Shown: positions 24,434 through 33,662, numbered from the stretch's first letter. The stretch is DNA of 64,000 nucleotides from Neobacillus sp. WH10 (GCF_030123405.1 NZ_CP126110.1:5146001-5210000); one strand, 5' to 3'. Made by a program: numbers and translations. Notes: generated by a model from the letters alone, not told the origin.

Positions 24434-26248
24434 TCAACTATTTTTATTTAAGGTAAAGTAAAACAGTACGCCATCAGAAGTATTCACGACACCATACTGC
24501 GCACCATGTAGTTCCAATATATTTTTTGATATGGCAAGACCTAACCCAGTACTACCTTCTGATCGTTGACGAGACGTATCACCACGATAGAAACGTTCCC
24601 AGACTTTATCTAATTGGTCATTTGGAATGTGTGTTCCTTTATTTTCCACACACACTTTCACTTGGTCATCTTCTATTGTCGTTGAAATATAAATATTTTC
24701 ATGAACAGGGGTATAACGGATCGCATTTGTTATATAGTTCGTGATGACTTGTTCAATTCGAGGTTGATTAGCGAATACTTCAATTGTTGCTAAATCTTTA
24801 TGAACCGTGAGTTCCTTTTTCTCAATTTCTAAAGATAATTGATTACAAACATGATCAATTATTTTATCAATAAAAAAAGGTTCCATTTTCATTTTATACG
24901 TTCCAGACTCGTATTTTGCAAGTTCAAGCATATCGACAATTAATAGATCCATCTTGTCGACTTCTTTTTCCATCGCTTCAAAATAGTACTCCTTCTTATG
25001 ACTAGCAACACCGTCTTTCAGTATCGAAATACAGCTTTTCATAATACTTAAAGGTGTCTTTAGTTCATGCGAAACACCTGAGATGAATTCTTTCCTAGTG
25101 TTTTCTAATTGTTTTTCTTTCTCAATATCTTGTTGTAGTTGAGTAATATGTGAATGTAGCGTATTTGAAAGCAAATTAATATTCTGTGATAAATCACCAA
25201 TCTCATCTTTGGAATGATATTCAATTCGTTCTGAAAAATCTAAGTGTGCTATTTTTCTAGTTGTATCGTTTATTCTTAATAATGGTTTTGCGATTTTTAT
25301 TGAATAGTAAATGGACGCCAAAATTGTAAGAAGTAAAACAAACGCAATCATATAGACAAAATAATCTTTTACCATCCGCACAGCTTCATCTACTGGTTGT
25401 AAAGAAGCCATTGAAAAAATATAATTTGTTTTACCATTTTCATCTTTAATCGGATCGATAAACAATTTATATTTGATTCCATTTTGTTCATAATCAAGCG
25501 TTTTAAACGTTTCGTATTGGTTTTGTTTATCCATGAATAAATTCGTTTGGAATTCATTAATACGATCCATAAATAAGCTATTACTGTATATGATGCTTGA
25601 AACGTCATTACGATCAGGAATGCGTACATTTTCTACTGTTCCTTTTAATTGATGGATTTCCTCATTATATTTTGTGGATAAGTCCAATTTTTCTTTTAAA
25701 TCGTATTTCTCATTATCAACTTGAAAGGAGTTATCAATATTTTTCCACATGGATTGATTGATCCAGTATGAATTACGCTGAACCACATAAAGATAAAAAG
25801 GGATTGATATATTATTTTTATCAATCGTTTTAACATCCACTATATCTCCTTTTGAAATAGGTGGAGTATCTTGTAAAAGGTCGTCTTCTTTTAATAAATG
25901 ATACAAAGGAATCTTTATTATTTCATTTGTATTTTTAATGGCTTCTATTTTAATTTCTACATAAAAATCATTTGCAGTTTTCATATTTCCATTGTGATCA
26001 AGCGTTGTAATCCATGTATTTTGAGCACGATAAAAGTCTTGTTCTAATTGCTGGATTGTTTGAACATCACCATTACTTTTTAGGTATTGTTTCTCAAACG
26101 ATTTGATACTTGATTTCAGTTCATTAACTTTTCGATTTGCATAGTATTGCTTAAAAAAGATTGTTTGACCTATATAAATGGATCCAGTGATTAACAAACA
26201 CAAAGTTGTTGTTAATAAAAACAGTTTTGAGACAATCCCGAATTTCAT
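24434..26248 (-). CDS. sensor histidine kinase (PhoR/WalK-like architecture)
   Basis: 604 residues. TM1 (~8-27), a large extracytoplasmic sensor of about 260 residues, TM2 (~293-313, IAFVLLLTILASIYYSI), HAMP (~315-370), H-box EFISGVSHELKTPLSI with the phospho-His, N-box ITNYITNAIRYTP and G-box GSTGLGLAISKN. Membrane kinase that phosphorylates the response regulator whose gene overlaps it by four bases (ATGA). The co-transcribed ABC transporter suggests it senses a cell-wall fragment or sugar, possibly through the solute-binding protein. Confidence 0.93.
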   Translation of the reverse strand: MKFGIVSKLFLLTTTLCLLITGSIYIGQTIFFKQYYANRKVNELKSSIKSFEKQYLKSNGDVQTIQQLEQDFYRAQNTWITTLDHNGNMKTANDFYVEIKIEAIKNTNEIIKIPLYHLLKEDDLLQDTPPISKGDIVDVKTIDKNNISIPFYLYVVQRNSYWINQSMWKNIDNSFQVDNEKYDLKEKLDLSTKYNEEIHQLKGTVENVRIPDRNDVSSIIYSNSLFMDRINEFQTNLFMDKQNQYETFKTLDYEQNGIKYKLFIDPIKDENGKTNYIFSMASLQPVDEAVRMVKDYFVYMIAFVLLLTILASIYYSIKIAKPLLRINDTTRKIAHLDFSERIEYHSKDEIGDLSQNINLLSNTLHSHITQLQQDIEKEKQLENTRKEFISGVSHELKTPLSIMKSCISILKDGVASHKKEYYFEAMEKEVDKMDLLIVDMLELAKYESGTYKMKMEPFFIDKIIDHVCNQLSLEIEKKELTVHKDLATIEVFANQPRIEQVITNYITNAIRYTPVHENIYISTTIEDDQVKVCVENKGTHIPNDQLDKVWERFYRGDTSRQRSEGSTGLGLAISKNILELHGAQYGVVNTSDGVLFYFTLNKNS

Positions 26249-26925
26249 ACGGTTTCCTCAAACTTATAACCTGTTCGAATAATCGTTTTAATCACTTTTG
26301 ATTTACTACCTAATTTCGTACGTAAATTCCGAATATGTGTATTGATTGTCCGTTCATCACCATTGTAGTCATAGCCCCAAACCTTTTGTACGAGTTGTTC
26401 TCTTGTAATCACAATCCCATGGTTTTGCATTAAATAAGTTAATATTTCAAATTCAGTATGGGTTAAAGCGATATTGTTTCCATCTACTTTGACTGTCCGA
26501 GAAGAAAAATCGACTGAAATACCATTTTTGGTTAATGTTTCGTTTGAAGGCTCATTTATTTTATATCGACTTTCAAGTAATCGTTTAACTCTGGCAAGCA
26601 AAATTGGTGGACTATAAGGTTTTGTAACATAGTCATCGGCGCCTAACTCAAACCCAAGCAGTGTATCATCTTCATCAACCCGTGCTGTTAACATGATGAT
26701 AGGAACATTTGAAGTCTTTCGAATTCTTCTACAAACTGCCCACCCATCAACCTTCGGTAACATAATATCAAGAATAATGAGATGAAAATCTTGTTCTTGA
26801 TATAATTCCAATGCTTGTTCACCATCAATCGCTTCAATTACTTCATGACCTTCATTTACTAAATAATCTTTCACAATTTCACGTAAAATCGTTTCATCTT
26901 CCACGATTAAGATTTTGTATTGCAT
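26245..26925 (-). CDS. OmpR family response regulator
   Basis: 226 residues. Receiver domain with acidic pocket (IVEDE), phospho-acceptor Asp53 in LIILDIMLP, the conserved Thr in IIMLTAR and Lys in YVTKPYS. C-terminal winged helix (LTHTEFEILTYLMQNHGIVITREQLVQKVWGYD, INTHIRNLRTKLG). OmpR-type regulators bind direct repeats at 11-bp spacing, matching boxes A, B and C. Lies between permease and kinase genes. Confidence 0.95.
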   Translation of the reverse strand: MQYKILIVEDETILREIVKDYLVNEGHEVIEAIDGEQALELYQEQDFHLIILDIMLPKVDGWAVCRRIRKTSNVPIIMLTARVDEDDTLLGFELGADDYVTKPYSPPILLARVKRLLESRYKINEPSNETLTKNGISVDFSSRTVKVDGNNIALTHTEFEILTYLMQNHGIVITREQLVQKVWGYDYNGDERTINTHIRNLRTKLGSKSKVIKTIIRTGYKFEETV

Positions 26926-27007
26926 GATCTATCCACGCTCGCCTTCTATGCTCTCCCATACTACTATTTTATCAAACATGGAATTATAATAATTAGTAAT
27001 GTAACCA

Positions 27008-27904
27008 TTAATCCTTAGCACCTGATAACTGAATTCCTTTGATTAAATATTTTTTTGCAAATCCGAAAATCAATAACATTGGTGCCATATAGAGAATAGA
27101 TGCAGCGAAACTAATGCCTCTTGTATCTTGTATGATTTGCGATAAATAAAGTGACAACGGGAATTTTGATGGATCATCTAGAAAAATAAGTGGTTGTTCA
27201 ACCATGTTCCAATAATCAGCGAATAATAATACGACTAATGCTGCAAGTCCTGGGCGAATCAGTGGCAAGATGATCTTCATAAAAATCGTAAAATGACCTG
27301 CCCCATCTATTTTTGCAGCCTCGATATATGAATAAGGAATCGTCATGACGAATTGTCTGAGTATAAACACACCAAACGCACCAAATACCCCTGGAAAGAT
27401 GATCGCTCCAAAGCTATTTAAGAGCCCCAATTTGTCTGCAATAAGATAATTAGGTACAAGTGTTACTTGAAATGGCATCAACATAGTAACCATATATACC
27501 AAAAATAGCGTATCTCTTCCTTTAAACTTTAGTTTTCCATAGACATATGCTGCAAGGGATGCCACAATCAGTTGACCAAGTATGATTGGGATCACCATTA
27601 GGGCTGAATTTCCATAAAATTTCATATTTGATTGTTCCTTGTCAATGAAAGATTGTTTCTTAACAAAGAATGCTTTATATTGTTCAAACGAGAACTGGTC
27701 AGGAATCAACTTCAAATGGATGAAGGAATTTTTATGCGCATTATCTTGTTGACTCTTACTTTCTGAAGGATAGTGACGGCTAATTTCATTCTCTGTCATA
27801 AAAGAATTTGATAATGTAAAAACGACTGGAAAAACCATGATTGCCGCCATAAGCAATAAGGAAAAGGTTAAAATCCCTTTGCGAATTAACGTATTTCTTT
27901 TCAT
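27008..27904 (-). CDS. carbohydrate ABC transporter permease (MalG-like)
   Basis: 298 residues from ATG 27904, preferred over GTG 27913 because GAGGGG lies eight bases upstream. Six hydrophobic segments and the permease EAA loop YIEAAKIDGAGHFTIFMKII, the contact to the ATPase. Unusually long first extracytoplasmic loop (residues ~35-85). No ATPase gene is present, so a shared MsmX-type ATPase is presumed. Nine to eighteen bases after the partner permease. Confidence 0.92.
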   Translation of the reverse strand: MKRNTLIRKGILTFSLLLMAAIMVFPVVFTLSNSFMTENEISRHYPSESKSQQDNAHKNSFIHLKLIPDQFSFEQYKAFFVKKQSFIDKEQSNMKFYGNSALMVIPIILGQLIVASLAAYVYGKLKFKGRDTLFLVYMVTMLMPFQVTLVPNYLIADKLGLLNSFGAIIFPGVFGAFGVFILRQFVMTIPYSYIEAAKIDGAGHFTIFMKIILPLIRPGLAALVVLLFADYWNMVEQPLIFLDDPSKFPLSLYLSQIIQDTRGISFAASILYMAPMLLIFGFAKKYLIKGIQLSGAKD

Positions 27905-27922
27905 CTTATTCACCCCTCGTTC

Positions 27923-28795
27923 CTAGCTCATAAATTTTCGATAGCGACGTTCGATTACGAAGAAAATAAACACTAAGATTAAAATACATAAGACCATTAA
28001 TGACGCAGCAGCGGTCAGTTTTTGAACATGTAATGAAGTAAACATATTGTTCATATAGTGCTGAATCATATAAATTCTATCATATGGATAATCTCCTGCG
28101 ATTAGATAGGTTTCACGGAATACTTTGAAGGAGTTAATAATGCTCATTAAGAGTACAAAAAACATTGTTGGTGTTAAGTAAACCAGAGTGATTTGTCTAA
28201 ATTTAAAGAAACGACCTGCGCCTTCCATTTCAGCTATTTCATAATAATCTTTGGGTATATTTTGAAGACCTGCTAAGAATATGATCATGTTGTAACCAAT
28301 GTTTTTCCATAAATAAACTAGAGATACAACGACGATCGACCAATCCGATTTCATCCAATCAATTTGTGAAAAACCCATCTTCACCATCCATAAATTAATT
28401 GTTCCGTTCCAATCGAATAATATCTGCCATAGCATAACAATCGAAGCAACTGGTACAACAATTGGCAAAATAAATGAACTAATAATTGCATTTTTAAACA
28501 TGACGGTTTGATGCAAGCAAAGTGCCAATATTAAAGAAATGCCGATTACTAGTGGAACATTGATTGCTGTAAACCAAAATGTGTTTGTGGCTGCCTTTAA
28601 AAAAGAAGCACTAGCTAACAACTCTTTATAATTAAAAAGACCAACAAATGAACCACCAACCGCCCCATCATTAAATGAATAGATAGTACCCATTACAAAA
28701 GGGATTAGATAGAAAAGGGAAAAACCTATCAAACTTGGTAATAAGAAAAATACTGCAACCTTACCATCATTATTTAATTGTTTACGTATTTTCAT
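27923..28795 (-). CDS. carbohydrate ABC transporter permease (MalF-like)
   Basis: 290 residues, six hydrophobic segments, N-terminal VFFLLPSLIGFSLFYLIPFV and EAA loop YYEIAEMEGAGRFFKFRQIT. First gene of the operon permease-permease-regulator-kinase. Forms the membrane channel with the MalG-like partner. Preceded by box A. Confidence 0.92.
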   Translation of the reverse strand: MKIRKQLNNDGKVAVFFLLPSLIGFSLFYLIPFVMGTIYSFNDGAVGGSFVGLFNYKELLASASFLKAATNTFWFTAINVPLVIGISLILALCLHQTVMFKNAIISSFILPIVVPVASIVMLWQILFDWNGTINLWMVKMGFSQIDWMKSDWSIVVVSLVYLWKNIGYNMIIFLAGLQNIPKDYYEIAEMEGAGRFFKFRQITLVYLTPTMFFVLLMSIINSFKVFRETYLIAGDYPYDRIYMIQHYMNNMFTSLHVQKLTAAASLMVLCILILVFIFFVIERRYRKFMS

Positions 28796-28879
28796 GTACT
28801 CACTTCTTTCTATATTTGAGTATTTAATTAATTGATTGATTAATAATTCTGTTCGGAAAGAAGTATAGCCTAATGAAAT

Positions 28880-28907
28880 AAAGATGAGATAAAGATTAAA
28901 TAAAGAT
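28880..28907. promoter_or_regulatory. response-regulator box A (11-bp direct repeats)
   Basis: Three identical AAAGAT units at 28880, 28891 and 28902, exactly 11 bp apart, 85-112 bp upstream of the permease operon. The spacing of one helical turn is typical of OmpR-family targets. Confidence 0.7.
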
Positions 28908-28937
28908 TAAGAGGAAAAGTGATTATTATAAAAACAA

Positions 28938-28970
28938 AAAAAAAGCTAACGGATTTGTTAGCTTTTTAAA
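28938..28970. terminator. bidirectional terminator
   Basis: AAAAAGCTAAC pairs with GTTAGCTTTTT around GGATTT; insulates the ABC/two-component operon from the left-over upstream DNA. Confidence 0.75.
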
Positions 28971-29108
28971 CTTTATTTTGAATTTCTTTTTTCTTTTCGA
29001 TTACAATAAATAGTCGCTCCACTCTACAATTTGGAGAACCAGCATTCAGTTTTATTAAATTTCATTAAAAAGTGTATTAATCTTTCTTGGATAATGCACA
29101 GCATATTT

Positions 29109-29202
29109 CTACTCTTATTACACTCCCGTTAGCACAAGAAGAAAGGGTCGCCGTAGTAACCTCCGTTCTTCAACTCTTGCACCCGTTACTTTAATTAAGA
29201 AT
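29109..29202 (+). repeat. HDR element, full copy
   Basis: TACTCTTATTACACTCCCG, TTAGCACAAGAAG, hairpin region GGGTCGCCGTAGTAACCTCC, then TTCAACTCTTGCACCCG and TTACTTTAATTAAGAA. It marks the right border of the HDR-free island. Confidence 0.8.
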
Positions 29203-29236
29203 ACTCCATCATCGAGAACTGTTGGAGGTGGATAAA

Positions 29237-29462
29237 ATGAAAATCAAAGACGAAATGACGATTGGGGAAGTCGCCCAGCTAGCGAATGTAGCAACCAGCC
29301 ATCCGGCACTGGGAGAAAGAAAATCTCATTGTCCCGAATCGACGTCCAGAAAATGGATTCCGCCTCTATACAAGAACGCAACTAGTCTCATCATCTGGAA
29401 TATCTCAAGGTTCTTTATATAGGGCGGTCAATAGAAAAAAGCTTGAAGAAATAAAAAAATAA
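29237..29462 (+). pseudogene. MerR family regulator, frameshifted
   Basis: GGAGGTG precedes ATG 29237. The first frame gives MKIKDEMTIGEVAQLANVAT; after a one-base loss near 29298 the reading continues in another frame as IRHWEKENLIVPNRRPENGF, RLYTRTQLV, then an unrelated tail to TAA 29462. MTIGEVAQL...IR.WE.E.LI...R...GFRLYT is the MerR DNA-binding signature. The effector part is missing. Confidence 0.75.
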
Positions 29463-29798
29463 GGGGCATTCTTCTCCCGTCCGATTACTTTGCGGTCTAG
29501 AGCAAGACCCCTGTCACTTTGCCTTTAAGCTCCTGGATCGATCTCAAAAAAAGCAAAGCCAAGGCATAGTCCAATTTATTATTTGTAGGCTATTTTCGTA
29601 AACATTGCTTTTTTTACAATTTTAAAAAAACTATTTCACTCAATAAAAAGAAATACTATAAAATGTTGATTTATAGCTTTTTTTAATATCCTTTTGTCCT
29701 TAATTTGTTAAGATTCCTCCGTAAAAAGGAAGAACCTTGTGGTATGGTCAAATTAGATAAATAAAGGCAGACATTCACAAAAAGGGAGGCTTATGATC
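29463..29798. other. intergenic, nothing recognised
   Basis: No ORF of weight, hairpin or repeat that I can support. 29741-29780 is probably the promoter region of the next gene. Confidence 0.4.
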
Positions 29799-30122
29799 AT
29801 GAGTAAACAACGAAAACAACCAAACAATGGTCCAAATATTCAAAAGGAAAAAGAAATTGTCAACGAGATGATCGGATTGTATTGTCGGAAAAAGCATCAT
29901 CGTGATGTGCTCTGTAAGGAATGCCAGGATTTAAAGGACTATGCCTTTTTGCGACTTTCTCTCTGTCGGTTTGGTGAAGAAAAATCTGCTTGTTCAAACT
30001 GCAAGGTGCACTGTTATAAACCAACGTATCGGCAAAAGATGAAGGCTGTCATGCGTCGTACAGGACCATGGATGCTTTTGTATCATCCGATTTATTCGGT
30101 AAAGCATATGTTCAATAAGTAA
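29799..30122 (+). CDS. ygbA: nitrous oxide-stimulated promoter family protein (YgbA-like)
   Basis: 107 residues from ATG 29799 (GGGAGG nine bases upstream; ATG 29793 would be too close). Family signature throughout: MIGLYCRKKHHRDVLCKEC, DYAFLRLSLCRFGEEKSACS, NCKVHCYKPTYRQKMKAVMR, GPWMLLYHPIYSVKHMF. Conserved Cys (LC..C, ACSNCKVHC) could hold a metal or Fe-S cluster. In Enterobacteria this gene belongs to the nitric-oxide-responsive NsrR regulon; its role in Bacillus is not established. Confidence 0.88.
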   Translation: MSKQRKQPNNGPNIQKEKEIVNEMIGLYCRKKHHRDVLCKECQDLKDYAFLRLSLCRFGEEKSACSNCKVHCYKPTYRQKMKAVMRRTGPWMLLYHPIYSVKHMFNK

Positions 30123-30312
30123 TAAATTCCAACCTGAGTGTTTATTAGATAAAAAAGCCACACTCTTGTACAGCAGTTTTCTTCTATTAGGGGTAGTGAC
30201 AGTTTTGCTGGTACTGCACCTATTAGATTTCCAAATGAATGGGCTGCATGATGTAATTCAGGTCATAAAATTGGAAGTTGGACAGGGCTATATTTGTATT
30301 CCTTCCACTTTT

Positions 30313-30340
30313 GAAGCGATTAACCAGCGCTTCTTTTTTT
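30313..30340 (+). terminator. Rho-independent terminator
   Basis: GAAGCG pairs with CGCTTC, then TTTTTTT; about 190 bases after ygbA. Between them I see no convincing gene. Confidence 0.6.
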
Positions 30341-30420
30341 CGTCTTTTGTGTCTTTTACGACTGAATTTATTCGCCATTCGTGCAATATGTGTCAATTAT
30401 GAAGTTAATAAACAACTTTT

Positions 30421-30486
30421 TCATCAACTAACCTCCCGTTAGCACAATAAGAAAAAGTGATCCTACGTTATTGAATCATAGCACAT
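30421..30486 (+). repeat. HDR element, shortened
   Basis: TCATCAACTAACCTCCCG, TTAGCACAATAAGAAAAAG, hairpin GTGATCC/GAATCATAGCAC; DR2 is lost. Confidence 0.7.
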
Positions 30487-30660
30487 GATTTATTCCAGTC
30501 TGTTTCTATATTGCCAACAGAGTTTTTCTCTTAATAAAAAATAAAAGGAAATTAGGAGATCCACAATTTATATGCTACACTTGGTTTACCATTTGATTTA
30601 CTGTTTTCAAGTACCCTACTCATTTTTGAGTGGGGTTATTTGTTTTTCTAAGAAAAATAA

Positions 30661-30690
30661 AAAACAGACTCTAAAAAAGAGTCTGTCCAT
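30661..30690 (-). terminator. csp terminator
   Basis: ACAGACTC pairs with GAGTCTGT around TAAAAAA; TTTTTTAT follows on the minus strand. Confidence 0.8.
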
Positions 30691-30704
30691 GTTTGGCATT
30701 TTAT

Positions 30705-30905
30705 TTAAGCTTTACGAACGTTAGCTGCTTGTGCTCCACGTTGACCTTGCTCAACATCAAAAGTCACTTCTTGACCTTCTTCTAATGTTTTGTACCCTTC
30801 GCCTTGGATAGCTGAGAAATGAACGAATACGTCTTCTCCACCTTCACGTTCGATGAATCCGAAGCCTTTTTCGCCATTAAACCATTTTACTTTACCTTTT
30901 TCCAT
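30705..30905 (-). CDS. csp: cold shock protein (CspA/CspB family)
   Basis: 66 residues forming a single cold shock domain with RNP1 (KGFGFIE) and RNP2 (VFVHFSAI) motifs; binds single-stranded nucleic acids and acts as an RNA chaperone. AGGAGGCAAC precedes the ATG. The ~100 bases upstream (30906-31010) are likely a regulatory leader, common for csp genes. Orthology to cspB, cspC or cspD cannot be settled here. Confidence 0.95.
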   Translation of the reverse strand: MEKGKVKWFNGEKGFGFIEREGGEDVFVHFSAIQGEGYKTLEEGQEVTFDVEQGQRGAQAANVRKA

Positions 30906-31066
30906 GTTTGTTGCCTCCTAGTGTGCTAAGCACACACAATGTATTACTATCCTTGCTCTCAGTGATCATCAAGACAAAAAGTTTTTACTAATACTATCCT
31001 TTACACCGAACAAAAATAATTCTTCTTTAAAATAGCATTTTTTGAAGTTATTTGCAAGGAACCCTA

Positions 31067-31117
31067 ATTCTTTAACTATAGCACTCCTATAGTCTAAGTA
31101 GAAACCTTCACAATCTT
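31067..31117 (+). repeat. HDR half-element, degenerate
   Basis: TTCTTTAACTATAGCACTCC, TATAGTCTAAGTAG, CCTTCACAATC: a DR2 half with substitutions. Confidence 0.5.
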
Positions 31118-31323
31118 TTCTACACTTTAACATAATCCATTCCCTTAAATGTGAGGGTTCCAGAATCTGGACTATTTAGAAAAGAAGCCTTCTTATTAGA
31201 GAAAAGCGCCCTTTAATAGAACAACTGTATTTTAATGATTTTAGGTAAACCATCTTTATCGTTTGACAAAGGCTAAATTTGCCATTATCATCAACTCAAA
31301 CTTATTTACGGGGAGAGGTAAAG

Positions 31324-31764
31324 ATGAAAATTTATGTTGATGCAGATGCTTGTCCGGTAAAAGATATCATTATCTCTGAAGGTACGAATGCTGAAATTCC
31401 TGTTATCCTTGTTACTAGCTTTTCTCATTTTTCTAATGCGGAACAACCATCAGGAGTGGAAATCATTTATGTTGATTCTGGAGCAGATGCTGCGGATTAT
31501 CGCATTATGAAATTAGCGGAAAAAGGAGATATAATCGTTACGCAAGATTATGGTCTTGCTTCGCTAGGTTTAGCAAAAGGGTGTGCGGTACTTCACCATA
31601 ATGGGTCTAGCTATACAAATGAAAACATTGAACAATTATTACAAACACGTTATTTGAGTGCAATGGCTCGAAAAAGCGGAAAGCGTACAAAGGGGCCAAA
31701 ACCATTTACATCAGAAGATAGGGAGAAATTTAAGGGGCTTTTTAAAAGAACAATTTCACATTAA
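31324..31764 (+). CDS. yqxD: YaiI/YqxD family (DUF188, UPF0178) protein
   Basis: 146 residues from ATG 31324 (GGGGAGAGG upstream; the frame open to 31279 lacks a site). Signature residues: MKIYVDADACPVKD at the start, IIYVDSGADAADYRI in the middle, IIVTQDYGLASLGLAKG, and the C-terminal KRTKGPKPFT. Acidic clusters suggest a PIN-like metal-binding fold; molecular role not established. Cytoplasmic. Confidence 0.9.
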   Translation: MKIYVDADACPVKDIIISEGTNAEIPVILVTSFSHFSNAEQPSGVEIIYVDSGADAADYRIMKLAEKGDIIVTQDYGLASLGLAKGCAVLHHNGSSYTNENIEQLLQTRYLSAMARKSGKRTKGPKPFTSEDREKFKGLFKRTISH

Positions 31765-31821
31765 AAAAGAACCGTTCATTTTTAAGAAAAACCTAGAAAA
31801 ATAAATTGTGACAAATATTAA

Positions 31822-31887
31822 AATAACCTGCCCCGTTAGCTGAAAAAGAAAAAAGCGAGCTCCTTTAAAGGAGCTCGCACACGTTGG
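31822..31887 (+). repeat. HDR element with perfect 12-bp palindromic stem
   Basis: AATAACCTGCCCCGTTAG, then GCGAGCTCCTTT/AAAGGAGCTCGC, then CACACGTTGGG. On the minus strand the stem is followed by TTTTTTC, so it also ends the DUF3934 transcript. Confidence 0.8.
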
Positions 31888-31940
31888 GTCATTAAATAAT
31901 TGTATTTATTCAGCATCCGCTATATTTCGGATAAGTGACT

Positions 31941-32102
31941 TTAACTATTGCTCGTGGGGTCATTTTCAACATCCGTTTTTTTTGTACCTTTACTTATATA
32001 AGGTTTTGCACTCTTTTTTTTGTTTGCACTAGCTTGCCAACGATTCCAACCCTTCTTGTCTGTTCCTCTCCCGGTTCCACCTTTTCCTTTAGCTTTACTC
32101 AT
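31941..32102 (-). CDS. DUF3934 small protein
   Basis: 53 residues: MSKAKGKGGTGRGTDKKGWN, then RWQASANKKKSAKPYISKG, the typical DUF3934 sequence of Bacillus. Very basic; probably binds nucleic acid or is spore-associated, but no function is known. GGTGATTTT precedes the ATG. Confidence 0.85.
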   Translation of the reverse strand: MSKAKGKGGTGRGTDKKGWNRWQASANKKKSAKPYISKGTKKTDVENDPTSNS

Positions 32103-32265
32103 AAAATCACCCCATTATTATTCTAGGTTGAGTTACCTATCTAGTTAGTTTTAGTCATTTTACTCGGTTATTAACCAAGCATATTGCAATAAATAACATC
32201 CTTCCAGTCACCCATACTATTGTGTAGAAACAATAAACTAATATCGACTTCACGGAATTTCCTTT

Positions 32266-32296
32266 TTTCGCTAAACTCCCGTTAGCACAATAAGCA
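32266..32296 (+). repeat. HDR half-element
   Basis: TTTTCGCTAAACTCCCG then TTAGCACAATAAG, twelve bases from the next stop codon. Confidence 0.6.
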
Positions 32297-32307
32297 TTTA
32301 TACCAAT

Positions 32308-32472
32308 TTATTGATTAGTGTCTTTTTCCAACAATTTAATAATCTTATTGTTTTGCTCAACTTGGGTGTCACTATTTCTTTTTATCTTATAAGTCCATAC
32401 TAAAAGAAAAACCACTGCCAAAGGCATTCCAATTGTAATTAGCAAAGACCCAAAACCCATAACACCAATCAT
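32308..32472 (-). CDS. small single-span membrane protein
   Basis: 54 residues from ATG 32472, with GGGGG seven bases upstream; the frame continues to 32580 without a ribosome binding site and into an HDR. One or two hydrophobic segments (IGVMGFGSLLITIGMPLAVVFLLVWTY) followed by a charged tail KIIKLLEKDTNQ. Function unknown. Single-gene module. Confidence 0.55.
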   Translation of the reverse strand: MIGVMGFGSLLITIGMPLAVVFLLVWTYKIKRNSDTQVEQNNKIIKLLEKDTNQ

Positions 32473-32543
32473 AAAGAATCCCCCTACTATTTTTCCTAAA
32501 TCATACCATTTATTACATTCCAGTCCCTTACATAGTATGAATT

Positions 32544-32638
32544 TTTCTTGAACTAATCTGCCCGTTAGCCGAACAAGCAAAAAGACCGCCGCAGCGATCT
32601 CAACTTTAACTATTGCTACCCGTTAGCTGAATAAACAA
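32544..32638 (+). repeat. HDR element, full copy
   Basis: TTTCTTGAACTAATCTGCCC, GTTAGCCGAACAAGC, hairpin ACCGCCGCAGCGAT, then TTTAACTATTGCTACCCG and TTAGCTGAATAAAC. Confidence 0.85.
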
Positions 32639-32670
32639 AGGTGTAATTCACTGCTCGTTGGTGAATAGCA

Positions 32671-33546
32671 TTATTCCTCATCTACAAAGTCAATCATCAC
32701 TCCAACAACCTTTTTTGAAATGTTATATTTTACTTTCACCTCGTACAATCCGTCACCATAACCAGACATTGAAACCGCACCATCTGAGACAACTCCCCCC
32801 TGTGCATCTGAAGCAACTACCTCATCAAATTGGATGGCTTCGTTTCTACCAAATGTTTTAAAATCAAAAATTCCTGCTTGTGCAGAGTCAACTCCAATCT
32901 GTTTATCGCAAACATGCCATTTTCCACTTGGTTTCTTTTCCCCATAAAATACAAATAAGTTTTTAACAACTTCATCAGGAGTATAAGAAATGGAAGCTGT
33001 CCAATTACCATTTTTCACATTTAAAAGCACGATTTGCAACTCAGCTTCTTCATCCACTTTATAGTATGGGTCAGTAACAATTAGCTTTCCACTTTCAACC
33101 ATAAAAGTGCCAAGTTTATTAGACTTATTAGTATTCACTTTCGGCACATGCCGATCAATAAATTCACTTAATGATAAAGACGCATATTTGCCTAACCCAG
33201 TTTTGTAATTCCAAGTATAAATTAGTTCCTGCATAAATCTTTTCCTAATTCGATAGCAAAGTTTGTCACCACTCATTTTTTCACCAATACAAACCATATC
33301 ACTCGGTAGATTTTTGGGTCTGTTCTGATTTTGTTTTACTATATCAATTATTAATGCCGTTTTTTCATTAGTTTGAATAGGGAACAAAGTCCAATCGCCA
33401 AATTTTGCTCCATTCGTTTCTAAAAAAAGTTCCTTGTATTCATCTGGAAAAATAGCACCAAGTGCTTTTTCTTGTTTTTTCAATTCAACTAACGACACGC
33501 CAGCCACTTTCGAACTTGGATTAATCATGTTTATTACTTTCTTCAT
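32671..33546 (-). CDS. SMI1/KNR4-type immunity protein with DUF4241-like C-terminal domain
   Basis: 291 residues from ATG 33546 (GGAGG five bases upstream). Residues ~1-140 (VSLVELKKQEKALGAIFPDEYKELFLETNGAKFGDWTLFP, ASLSLSEFIDRHV) are a SMI1/KNR4 (SUKH) fold, common in bacterial toxin immunity. Residues ~145-291 (GTFMVESGKLIVTDPYYKVD, GIFDFKTFG, VVSDGAVSMSGYGDGLYEV) resemble DUF4241. The fusion suggests cytoplasmic protection or regulation; no cognate toxin is nearby. Single-gene module. Confidence 0.7.
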   Translation of the reverse strand: MKKVINMINPSSKVAGVSLVELKKQEKALGAIFPDEYKELFLETNGAKFGDWTLFPIQTNEKTALIIDIVKQNQNRPKNLPSDMVCIGEKMSGDKLCYRIRKRFMQELIYTWNYKTGLGKYASLSLSEFIDRHVPKVNTNKSNKLGTFMVESGKLIVTDPYYKVDEEAELQIVLLNVKNGNWTASISYTPDEVVKNLFVFYGEKKPSGKWHVCDKQIGVDSAQAGIFDFKTFGRNEAIQFDEVVASDAQGGVVSDGAVSMSGYGDGLYEVKVKYNISKKVVGVMIDFVDEE

Positions 33547-33662
33547 CTCTTCCTCCATGATACTTACGGATTACTTTGTCATACTACATTCAAATTAACT
33601 ATGAATGTTTTCGATATTTATTATAAAAAACCCTCTATTTATTCAATAATATAAAGCATTTC

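Noticed and set aside
30166..30402. Plus-strand frame after ygbA
   Set aside because: No ribosome binding site; the frame runs through the terminator at 30313.
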